Assembly (NCBI GenBank): GCA_947247005.1
Contig: OX365952.1
Location: forward strand, 48,526,722 to 48,590,721
Length of the DNA stretch: 64,000 bases
Reading direction: 5' to 3'
DNA from: Spisula solida
Taxonomy: Eukaryota; Mollusca; Bivalvia; Venerida; Mactridae
The notes beneath the pieces are model-generated. The model searched no databases, was not told where the DNA came from, and saw nothing but the letters and a program-made list of their open reading frames with translations. Below are positions 32,565-42,222 of this stretch, piece by piece. The first letter of the stretch is position 1, and every line of letters begins with the position of its first letter. The translations under genes and the position numbers were made by a program.

Positions 32565-32813
32565 GTATGTACATGTATTTGTTTATAATATCATTAAGAT
32601 TTGAACGCATACTCATCGATAATTAAGGTACATTAAATGTGTAGGCACAATAACACGAGAGGGCCTGTGCCATATTAGGCTAATGGCCTAGTTGCAGTTA
32701 CGCTACTGATTTGTCATCGTACTGTCACAGTATGACGAGCATAGCCTTTATTTGCCAGTCAGCATTCTGCTGAAATATGGCAGGCATATGAGTGCCTCCA
32801 CCCGTATTTGAAC

Positions 32814-35800
32814 CCGGTGTAACAGTCCAGTTTTTCCCCCAGTCAGTTTTTTCCCCGGGGAAAAAATTGACTAGTCAGTTTTTTCCCCGGGGGAAGAAAC
32901 TGACTAGTCAGTTTTTTCCCCCCCTAGTCAGGTTTTTCCCCCCTACAATTATATTTTTGTGATTGGGGAAAAAACTAACTAGTCAATTTTTTCCCCCGGG
33001 GAAGAAACTGACTAGTCAGTTTTTTCCCCCCTATAATGAAATATTTTGCGATGGGGAAGTTTTTTTAAAACTTTTTTTGTTCATTTATATCTCCTAGATT
33101 CTACTCTCTAATATTTAATTATTATTATTGTAAACGTCTGAACAGAGGGGGGAAGAAACTGACACGTCCATTCTTTCCCTCTCATACTTGTAAACTTCTG
33201 AACAGAGGGGGAAGAAACTGACTAGTCCATTCTTTCCCCCATCATACCTGTAAACGTCTGAATATAAGGGGGGAAGAAATCTTGACTAGACCTTTCTTTC
33301 CCCACCCTGATTTATATCTCCTAGATTCTACTCTCTAATATTTAATTATTATTATTGTAAACGTCTGAACAGAGGGGGGAAGAAACTGACACGTCCATTC
33401 TTTTCCCCCTCATACTTGTAAACTTCTGAACAGAGGGGGAAGAAACTGACTAGTCCATTTTTTCCCCCATCATACTTGTAAATGTCTGAACAGAGGGGGG
33501 AAGAAACTGACTATTCCATTCTTTCCCCCATCATACTTGTAAATGTCTGAACAGAGGGGGGAAGAAACTGACTAGTCCATTCTTTCCTCCATCATACTTG
33601 TAAACGTCTGAACAGAGGGGGTAAGAAACTGACTAGTCCATTCTTTCCCCCATCATACTTGTAAACGTCTGAACAGAGGGGAGAAGAAACTGACTAGTCC
33701 ATTCTTTCCCCCATCATACTTGTAAATGTCTGAACAGAGGGGGGAAGAAACTGACTAGTCCATTCTTTCCCCCATCATACTTGTAAATGTCTGAACAGAG
33801 GGGAGAAGAAATTGACTAGTCAGTTCTTTCCCCCACCAACTTGTTTATGACCCCCATCATACTTGTAAATGTGTGAACAGAGGGGGGAAGAAACTGACTA
33901 GTCAGTTCTTTCCCCCATCATACTTGTAAATGTCTGAACAGAGGGAGGAAGAAACTGTCTAGTCCATTCTTTCCCCCATTATACTTGTAAATGTCTGAAC
34001 AGAGGGAGGAAGAAATTGACAAGTCAGTTCTTTTCCCCATTATACTTGTAAATGTCTGAACAGAGGGGGAAGAAACTGTCTAGTCCATTCTTTCCCCCAT
34101 CATACTTGTAAATGTCTGAACAGAGGGGGGAAGAAACTGACTAGTCCATTCTTTCCCTTATCATACTTGTAAACGGCTGAACAGAGGGGGAGGGGGAGAA
34201 ACTGACTAATCCATTCTTTCCCCCATCTTACTTGTAAATGTCTGAACAGAGGGGGTAAGAAACTGACTAGTCCATTCTTTCCCCCATCATACTTGTAAAT
34301 GTCTGAACAGAGGGGAGAAGAAACTGTCTAGTCCATTCTTTCCCCCATCATACTTGTAAATGTCTGAACAGAGGGGGGAAGAAACTGACTAGTCCATTCT
34401 TTCCCCCATCATACTTGTAAATGTCTGAACAGAGGGGAGAAGAAATTGACTAGTCAGTTCTTTCCCCCACCAACTTGTTTATGACCCCCATCATACTTGT
34501 AAATGTGTGAACAGAGGGGGGAAGAAACTGACTAGTCAGTTCTTTCCCCCATCATACTTGTAAATGTCTGAACAGAGGGAGGAAGAAACTGTCTAGTCCA
34601 TTCTTTCCCCCATTATACTTGTAAATGTCTGAACAGAGGGAGGAAGAAATTGACAAGTCAGTTCTTTTCCCCATTATACTTGTAAATGTCTGAACAGAGG
34701 GGGAAGAAACTGTCTAGTCCATTCTTTCCCCCATCATACTTGTAAATGTCTGAACAGAGGGGGGAAGAAACTGACTAGTCCATTCTTTCCCCCATCATAC
34801 TTGTAAACGGCTGAACAGAGGGGGAGGGGGAGAAACTGACTAATCCATTCTTTCCCCCATCTTACTTGTAAATGTCTGAACAGAGGGGGGAAGAAACTGA
34901 CTAGTCAGTTTTTTCCCCCCTATAATGAAATATTTTGCGATGGGGAAGTTTTTTTAAAACTTTTTTGTTCATTTATATCTCCTAGATTCTACTCTCTAAT
35001 ATTTAATTATTATTATTGTAAACGTCTGAACAGAGGGGGGAAGAAACTGACACGTCCATTCTTTTCCCCCTCATACTTGTAAACTTCTGAACAGAGGGGG
35101 AAGAAACTGACTAGTCCATTTTTTCCCCCATCATACTTGTAAATGTCTGAACAGAGGGGGGAAGAAACTGACTAGTCCATTCTTTCCCCCATCATACTTG
35201 TAAACGCCTGAACAGAGGGGGAGGGGGAGAAACTGACTAGTGCTTTCTTTCCCCACCCTTCTTGTAAATGTCTGAACAGAGGGGGGAAGAAACTGACTAG
35301 TCAGTTCTTTCCCCCATCATACTTGTAAATGTCTGAACTGACGGGGGAAGAAACTGACTAGTCCATTCTTTCCCCCATCATACTTGTAAATGTCTGAACA
35401 GAGGGGGAGGGGGAGAAACTGACTAGTCCATTTTTCACCCATCTTACTTGTAAATGTCTGAACAGAGGGGGGAAGAAACTGACTAGTCAGTTCTTTCCCC
35501 CATCATACTTGTAAATGTCTGAACAGAGGGGGGGGGGAAGAAACTGACTAGTCAGTTCTTTCCCCCATCATACTTGTAAATGTCTGAACAGAGGGGGAAG
35601 AAACTGACTAGTCCATTCTTTCCCCCATCATACTTGTAAATGTCTGAACAGAGGGGGGAAGAAACTGACTAGTCAGTTCTTTCCCCCATCATACTTGTAA
35701 ACGTCTGAACAGAGGGGGTAAGAAACTGACTAGTCAGTTCTTTCCCCCATCATACTTGTAAATGTCTGAACAGAGGGGGGAAGAAACTGACTAGTCCTTT

Positions 35801-36410
35801 CTTTCCCCCATCATACTTGTAAATGGCTGAACAGAGGGGGGGGAACTGACTAGTCCTTTCTTTCCCTACCCTTCTAGTAAACGTCCGAACAGAGGGGGGG
35901 GAAGGAACTTACTAGTCCTTTCTTTTCCCCCATTCAACTTGTTTATGACTCATCTGGCGAAGAAAGTCGGTGGGGGGAAAGAACAGACTAGTCAATTTCT
36001 TCACCCCTCTTATAATTCATTAACTTGGGGTGAACGAATGGACAAGTACCAATAATTTAACCTCATATTAGCCATAAACAAAATAGGGATAGAATGGACA
36101 AGTCAATTTTTCTTCCTTCCAATCAGTAAAAAACAAGTCTGGGGGAAAGAACTGACTAGTCAATTTCTTCCCCCCTCTAATAAATCAATTATTCTTCACT
36201 AGAAAGAACAATTTCATAGGGGGGAAAAAAAGGACTAAGGGGGGAAAAAATTGACTAGTCAGTTTTTTCCCCGGGGAAAAAAATAACTAGTCAATTTTTT
36301 CCCTGGGGAAAAAGCTGACTAGTCAATTTCTTCCCCGGGGAAGAAACTGACTAGTCAATTTTTTCCCCGGGGAAAAAATAGAGGGGGGAAAAAACTGACT
36401 GCTACACCGG
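32814..36410. mobile_element. Minisatellite-filled TIR transposon, copy B (CCGG TSD)
   Basis: Element 32818-36406 (3589 bp), flanked by CCGG at 32814-32817 and 36407-36410. Its ends match copy A: TGTAACAGTCCAGTTTTTCC and, inverted, TGTAGCAGTCAGTTTTTTCC. Removing the element and one CCGG restores the continuous T-arm of the tRNA-like SINE, which shows independently that CCGG is the duplicated target and not part of the terminus. No transposase frame. It fills most of the Tigger transposase intron. Confidence 0.87.
33120..35880. repeat. 60-bp hairpin minisatellite array in copy B
   Basis: About 45 units of the same 60-bp sequence as copy A. A larger block is duplicated: the variant CACCAACTTGTTTATGACCC recurs at 33834 and 34469, and the sequence around it repeats nearly unchanged, a 635-bp higher-order unit. 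The subterminal segment with TATAATGAAATATTTTGCGA also appears twice (about 33029 and 34920), so the array grew partly by large duplications. Confidence 0.9.
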
Positions 36411-36553
36411 GTCGCCAGATCAGACGACATGCGCGCTAACCATTGAGCTACGGAGGCACACCTTTCTATCTTTCTATGCAGACAATTTATTTTCCAGATG
36501 AATAATTAAGCAATTAAGTGATCAAAAATTAATTTTACTAATTTTGCTTGTAG

Positions 36554-38056
36554 GCCCTGGCTAATAAGTACGGAATTGGGCAGTCAACTGTCAGTGACAT
36601 ATTGAAGAATAAATCGAGCTATCTGGATGGATTTCATAATAACTGTGACAAAACAAAATTGAGACTAACATATTCCTGCAAATTTGCCGAAGTAAATAAA
36701 CTGACATATGAATGGTTCAAGCAGGCAAGAGCTAAAAATATTCCAATAAGAGGACCCATTGTATGTGAGAAAGCAGCCTCCATTGCCCAGAAACTCGGGA
36801 TTACGGATTTTAAAGCGAGTACCGGTTGGCTGAATAGCTTTAAAAATAGACACAGCATCCGTGGTTACAAAATATGTGGGGAAAGTGCTGATGTAGACCC
36901 GACTGCGATTACAGAGTACAAATCACGTCTCCCAGATATCATATCAGGTTATGCTGAATGCGACGTATTTAATTGTGATGAGACTGGTTTGTTTTATAGA
37001 GCGCTCCCAGACAAGACATTGAATGAAAAATCTATGGACTGTAAAGGGGGAAAACTGGCTAAAGACCGAGTAACAGTAATGTTATGTTGTAGCGCTACGG
37101 GTGAAAAATTGAAACCATTAGTGATTGGCAAATCTGTTAATCCTCGTTGTTTCAAACGCATTGATAAATCAGCCCTCCCAGTTACATACGAATCCAACAA
37201 AAAAAGCTGGATGACTGGTAGTGTATTTGAGAAATGGGTTACAGATTTAAATAACCGTATGCGGCGCCAAAAACGGCGCATTTCACTTTTCATGGATAAT
37301 GCTACATCGCACACATACAAGCAGGAAATGGACTGTGTTACCATCAAGTACTTGCATGTACCTGCAAACCCTACGTCGAAATTACAGCCGCTAGATTTGG
37401 GCATAATTAGAGCGTTCAAGGCTAGGTACAGGAAATTTATGCTGCGTCACCTTCTCTGAAAAATTGACTCTTCCAAAAACGCATCTGATTTAGCAAAAGC
37501 AATCACACTATTGGATGCAATTCACTGGGTAGCCAAGTCATGGAAGGCAACTATGGAGTCAACTATACAAAGTTGCTTTCATCATGCTGGTTTAATTCAA
37601 AATGACATATCATGTGACGTGAATGATGCAGAAGACGATGATCCAGACGACGACATACCCCTGCGACAACTCATTGACCACTTTCCTAATTGTGATTTTG
37701 TGAGTAGCGCGGAAGCAGAGAGTGCCATACCGACTGAAGAAATTTTTGACGGAGACGACTGGGAAGAAAACTTTATAAACAGTGTTTCAGAGGTGTGTTG
37801 TAGTGATGATGATGATGATGATGATGATAATTGTGACAATAACGACCATCCTGGTTTGAAGGTGAGCAAGTCCGAAGTGTTTAAACTGTTAGAACGCCTG
37901 GAATATTATTCCCTTGAAAATGATTCCATTTTCTTGGAAGATGTTCGTCGAGCAAAATCAAAGATAGAGCATGAAATTGTTGTCAGTAAACTGAATAAAA
38001 AACAGTCAAAACTCTCAACATTTTTTAAAACGAATGATGACAGAACCTATGATTAA
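36554..38056 (+). pseudogene. Tigger-like transposase, exon 2 with one nonsense codon
   Basis: It starts after the acceptor TTTTGCTTGTAG in phase 0. Residues 47-66 complete the first HTH; a second CENP-B-type HTH spans about residues 80-130 (LTYEWFKQARAKNIPIRGP, GWLNSFKNRHSI). The DDE/D catalytic core has Asp188 in FNCDETGLF, Asp294 in LFMDNATSH and Asp327 in LQPLDLGIIRAFK, so the second and third Asp are 32 residues apart (DD32D). TGA at 37457-37459 interrupts an otherwise unbroken frame, which runs on for 198 codons: the end of the core (LLDAIHWVAKSW), a strongly acidic stretch with an eight-Asp run from a GAT repeat, and a Leu-rich end. TGA is one C-to-T change from CGA. Full length would be about 546 residues. 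The protein cuts and pastes the element. Confidence 0.9.
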
Positions 38057-38577
38057 TCAATACAGCCACACATTATCTGGACTCATTTATAAATGTGTTT
38101 TATGTGGCAAGTTTTAGTTTGTTTTTACTGTTTTCAGTTTTTTACCAAAACATTTTATTAGTAGTGTCTTGAATAAAATATTTTAACTCGCTTTTATCTT
38201 AATTCATGCTATGAATTGTTTGTTCTTTAGGTCTATCATGTTTTAATATGTGCACATACATTTTAGCAGTTTCCACGATGTGTTAATTTTACGATGACAC
38301 TATATTTGGGAAACTTCGGATTTTATCGCTGACATTATAACGTTTGGTGTAATAAAAAGGTATGTTTGTATTTATATTTGTTATTAAATGCCACTCATTA
38401 CACATCCGACGCTTATTGTGCACATATTGGTGCCTGCTACCAAACAACCCCGTTCAAGTCCAGCTACAATGCATTTAAGATCACAAAATAGTGGTAGTTT
38501 TACAATACCGAACTATTGTGAAGACCGAACAAATCACTCGGTCCGAAAGGTGTTCGGTTTTCTCAGATTACACTGTA

Positions 38578-38838
38578 TTTGTTATCTGACTTGATGTGCC
38601 ACGTTATATGCATCTTATACCAAATAAATATTAGGTTGTACAGTAGACACATTTTGCAATATGTAAGAAGATACTAGTGGAGCTTGTCAAGTTATTTTGT
38701 TATCTTTTGCTATAACTTAATGGGTATATATTATAATTAATAACATTAAACTGTTTAACATGACATTATTATATTAATATTGGCTTGAGTTGTTCTACCT
38801 TGAAATTGAATTTCAATACTAGTTTGTAGATTATATCA
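38578..38838. other. Spacer
   Basis: AT-rich sequence between the Tigger end and the zinc-finger stop codon, probably 3' untranslated region of the minus-strand gene. No clear minus-strand AATAAA noted. Confidence 0.35.
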
Positions 38839-40100
38839 TCATTCAGTCATCATTGTATCATTAGATTGTTGTACAATTTCAGCTTCTTGTTGTATAAATT
38901 CACCATGGAGATTATTACCATGGTAACTATCTACATGTACATGCTGAGATTCATAATCACATTCTGAATTAATTTCCTCTGTAACATTGTTCTCCATGTC
39001 AGCTATTGCTTGATTCTTATTATCAGTATCTATGTTCATGCTATTAGCTAGATCTGTTTCCACAGGCACATGTACATTACTAGCACCAACTGATGCATTG
39101 TCTGTATGTAGATTGTTTTGAACAACTACTGCATTACTTTGATCCAAACTAGACTTGTAGGCATCACACAACAGTCTGTGTCGACATCTAGCAGATCTTG
39201 TTTTAAAAACAGCTTCACAAACGCATCTGAAATCATACCGTCCCTCATGACATCTTTTTTTATGATCCCTTAAACCAAGTTCAGTGGTATACAGTTGTCC
39301 ACACACTTCGCAAGCATGTTTTACATTGGAACCGCATGTCTTACTGTGTCTTTTAAATGCACATTTATTCTTGTAAGATTTCTCGCATTTTGAACATGTG
39401 TAAGGATTCACATTCTTATGTATGTTCATATGATCTTCCAAATGCCGTTGTCGATGCATCTGTACGCCGCATATCTCACATTCAAACAATTTAGCTGTTC
39501 TTTCATGTTGTTTCTGAACATGTTCATTTAATGAGTTTCTATGGCGATATTTGACTCCACAGTAACCGCATACATACTCTCCCATGTGCTTATTTTCCTT
39601 ATGAGTCTCAAGCTCTGACGCAGAATTGAAATACATTGTACAGCGACCACATTTATAGGGTAGATTTAAATGACTAAGCAAATGTCGACGAATGCTGGTA
39701 TTTTTAACTGCCTTTTCACATCGTGGGCATTCGCAGAAATCATCTTTCGTTGATTCTTTGCCAGACATTGATGATTTCAATGCACTCAACACAATAGATT
39801 GAATGTACTTCTTGTCTATAACACTCTTGTTCTGAAAATACACAATAGTACTGTTTGTACTTGCTTGCTAGAATTTTCTTTCTTGATAACACATTCACAT
39901 CATCATGTTAGTAAAATGTCACATATTAAATAGCCATGTTCATTTCACTGCATTTCTTCAGCCTTCAGGAATGTTCTACTCACCAACTCTCTAGCACATG
40001 TCATGGTTCTTTTAAGTTCCTGTGCTGTATTTAAATCCATGCAGCCAACAATGTTTTCAGCATAAATCCATTTAGTAGCATTCATAAATATAGAGTCCAT
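38839..40100 (-). CDS. C2H2 zinc-finger protein, two-exon model
   Basis: Exon 2 is 39831-38839 (330 codons plus stop) after the acceptor TATTTTCAG. Exon 1 is 40100-39984: ATG GAC TCT ATA directly follows an in-frame TGA, runs 39 codons and ends CAREL|GTGAGT. Both borders are phase 0 and the intron is 152 bp (39832-39983), giving a 369-residue protein. Seven fingers span about residues 75-265: one starting CPRCEK, then YKCGRC, YVCGYCG, FECEICG, YTCSKCEKSYKNKCAFKRH (C2HC), HACEVCG and FRCVCEAVFKTRSARCRH. The tail is acidic and Asn/Gln-rich, as in activation regions. Nuclear role as a sequence-specific regulator is inferred. The exon-1 acceptor or promoter is not identified; exon 2 could instead be joined to the donor at 41539, which has the same phase. 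Confidence 0.75.
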
Positions 40101-40389
40101 TCATGAATTGTTATAATCAGATTCGATATTATCTTTTTTACATTTAATGATTGTCTTTTTCCTGTGGTTTAGATCTTGGAATCTCTACCTCGAGATCACA
40201 CTCAAGATTTTTCTAAAGTACACATACGAAGCTATACATGTGTCAGGTTGTCACTTATTTATATTGGAGTTTGAACAACTATAAACTTCCTCTTAGTCTG
40301 TTCCATATCCTGCAAGAATTTGTGCTAACACAATTGCCAATGTACACTTCTAAGTTTTCAAGACAGAGAAGAGAGTTGATCTTGTATGC

Positions 40390-40510
40390 ACCCAACTAAT
40401 GTAGTTGGTAGATCATTTCAATGTAAAGTTAAAAGTTCAATTCCTAGGTTAGAGATGCGGCCTCCTTTTGTGACATTGACTATGGTCACAAGTTGAAACT
40501 TGTTCAAGAT
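40390..40510 (+). repeat. Possible degenerate tRNA-derived SINE
   Basis: AATGTAGTTGGTAGATCATT resembles a pol III A box and AAAAGTTCAATTCCTAGGTT a B box, about 45 nt apart. Stems are poor. Weak evidence. Confidence 0.25.
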
Positions 40511-40809
40511 ACATTTGTAGCACAAGCTAGTTGATAATCAATACCAGTACCGGTAAATATGGCCAAAGTACATATTAACGTAAATATCGTTGAAACCCCT
40601 GTGCATAACATTATAGTTTTGATTCACTAAATAGCCTGAATAGTAATGTCAGACCCAAATAGAAGCTGGTTACAACTGTGAACTTAACACAGAACACCTT
40701 ATTTGTAAATCATTAAGTTAATATGCTTTATAATAATCAACTTATTTCTTACTCAAACACAGCCTCAACATTTCCTGGAAGGTAACCACATTGTGATAAA
40801 TGCTAATTA

Positions 40810-41511
40810 CGAGGCGTGTTCAAAAAGTTAGTGAAAAATGTTCTCAAGGTTTGACTAGATGACAAATGTTGCTGAAAAAACTTTCCTTGAAAGAAAATAA
40901 ACATTAATGTAATTCAAGAATTAGATTTGTGAAAATGCTTACATTTTGTGACATGATTTGACATAATGACATCACATGTCCGTCCAATCATTGAACTCCC
41001 TGTGTCATGGATACATGCAATGAATGCACTGTTTTTGTCTGCCATTAAATCTATTTGTATTTTGCAACATTGCTATTAATATTATTTTAATATTCCATAC
41101 AATACACAACATTTCGTCTCTCGATTTTTGTTCAGAAAAAACTTTGATGTTGAAATGCTCTTAAATTATTGATTTTTCATCACATATGCATTGTTAAATA
41201 TTCAAACATTTAAAATCAACCTTTTAGGAAATCATACTATTACAAGCGCATTAATCATACGCAATAGCTTGCAAAACTTTGGGCCAAGATATTAAAGATC
41301 AAGTAAAACTGCCATTAGAAACTATTTTAGCTGAAACCTTAGTCAAATACAATCAATTAATTAAGAATCAATTTGAAATTGATCAATTTGAAATTGATCA
41401 ATTTGAAGTAAAGGTACCTACATAATTATTTTGTAATTTAAGTAGACTTGCAATGACAATATAGTTCTAAATAAGAGCATTTTTCCACAGATTTATCATG
41501 AACACCCCTCG
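40810..41511. mobile_element. Mariner-like TIR relic, TA duplication
   Basis: Left end CGAGGCGTGTTCAAAAAGTT and right end TGAACACCCCTCG are inverted (14 of 15 bases), each flanked by TA (40808-40809 and 41512-41513). CGAGGnGTGTTCAAAAAGT is typical of some mariner termini. The 702-bp interior has no open transposase frame; it contains a small palindromic repeat of AATTTGAAATTGATC near 41370-41405. It lies between the zinc-finger exon 1 and the acidic exon. Confidence 0.68.
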
Positions 41512-41538
41512 TATTGAGATGGAAATTTAAGAAATCAC

Positions 41539-42029
41539 CTGCTGCTGTCCATCTGCACCAATTTCAGTGCTGTCTCCACTCTCCCTCTTTTCAACTCCAA
41601 CCAAACATGTTCCTGTACCCCCACCAGTTTTGTTTGTATCATTTGCTTTAAGATCAGCATTCTTCAGAATGTTAACAACGGGAGCCACAGGAGCAGCTTC
41701 ACTACTAGTATATTCATCTATTGTAGTAAAATCTTCCAGTGAATCATCAATGTTATCAGCAAAATCATCATCATTATCGCCATCATCTTCCATGTACCTT
41801 TCATCCACATCATCACCTATATCATCAGCATCGTCTACATCACCTGATACCTCAATCTTTACCCGAGAATCATCAATATCCGTAACAACTACAGAATGTT
41901 TACTATATTTATTAACAGTCTGAGAAGTGCCAGACTTGGCTCTAGCTGAGTTTGAGTAGTTATTGGAATTTCTGGTCTGAGCAGTGGGAATGTCAGAAGG
42001 CCCAATTCTCTCTGTCATAACATTTAAAT
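41539..42029 (-). CDS. Acidic internal exon of a host gene (likely transcription factor)
   Basis: The exon follows a clean acceptor (TTTTTCTTTGTTACAG on the minus strand) and is open for 163 codons: DLNVMTERIGPSDIPTAQTR (the D is completed across the junction), a Ser/Asn-rich stretch, SRVKIEVSGDVDDADDIGDD, a long Asp/Glu tract, then a Gly/Thr-rich end. It reaches CAG|GTGATT at 41539-41538, a plausible phase-0 donor; without splicing the frame would end three codons later. No domain is recognised. Low-complexity acidic linkers of this kind often lie between a BTB domain and zinc fingers. The next exons downstream on the same strand are zinc-finger exons with phase-0 acceptors, so this may be their shared upstream exon. 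Upstream exons were not found. Confidence 0.6.
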
Positions 42030-42222
42030 CTGTAACAAAGAAAAACAATATTATTGGTAATATGTATTGGAATTGCGGTATTTCTAAAAATCCATCATCG
42101 GAGTAGTTACTACAGTTATACTTCCTGTTATTGTTGTTGAAATAGGTCAAATGCCTCTAAAACTGATATTTAAGATGCACACATTCAGTGAATTTGAAGA
42201 ATAAAACTGAATTGGGAATGCT

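Larger units (their letters stand above)
32640..36459 (-). repeat. tRNA-like SINE, split by copy B
   Basis: Joining 36459-36411 with 32817-32792 on the minus strand gives a tRNA-like block of about 75 nt. It starts GTGCCTCCGTAGCTCAATGG, which contains a pol III A box (TAGCTCAATGG), and has GGGTTCAAATAC as a B box, with 5'/3' ends GTGCCTCC and GGAGGCAC able to pair. The anticodon arm is irregular, so it is a tRNA-derived SINE head or tRNA pseudogene rather than a working tRNA. The likely SINE body continues to about 32640. It lies inside the Tigger intron, antisense to the transposase, and its T-arm is the insertion site of copy B. Confidence 0.6.
31942..38575 (+). mobile_element. pogo/Tigger-type DNA transposon, nearly intact
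   Basis: Both ends carry the inverted repeat CAGTGTAATCTGAGAAAACC (plus GA; identical over 22 bp), at 31942 and, inverted, at 38554-38575. TA flanks each end (31940-31941 and 38576-38577), the target duplication of Tc1/mariner/pogo elements. Inside is a two-exon Tigger transposase with one nonsense codon. The element is 6634 bp only because its intron contains a second transposon of 3.6 kb; without it the length is near 3 kb. It truncates the decayed zinc-finger copy on its left. Confidence 0.93.

Noticed and set aside
28200..35880. CRISPR-like array (regular repeats of 60 bp)
   Set aside because: The whole unit repeats with no unique spacers, the arrays lie inside inverted-repeat transposons, and the sequence is animal nuclear DNA.
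32792..36459. Functional tRNA gene interrupted by an intron
   Set aside because: The interruption is a CCGG-flanked transposon of 3.6 kb, and the anticodon arm does not fold properly.
36602..37459. Transposase as a single-exon 285-residue gene
   Set aside because: The first HTH is cut in half by that start; exon 1 at 32427-32564 supplies the missing half with matching phase.
39832..39843. Start codon for the zinc-finger frame at 39843
   Set aside because: These bases are the TATTTTCAG splice acceptor, and the frame continues from exon 1 at 39984.
41567..41923. 118-codon Ser-rich + strand frame
   Set aside because: It is the antisense of the acidic Asp/Glu exon; Ser-rich antisense of GAT/GAC codons is expected.
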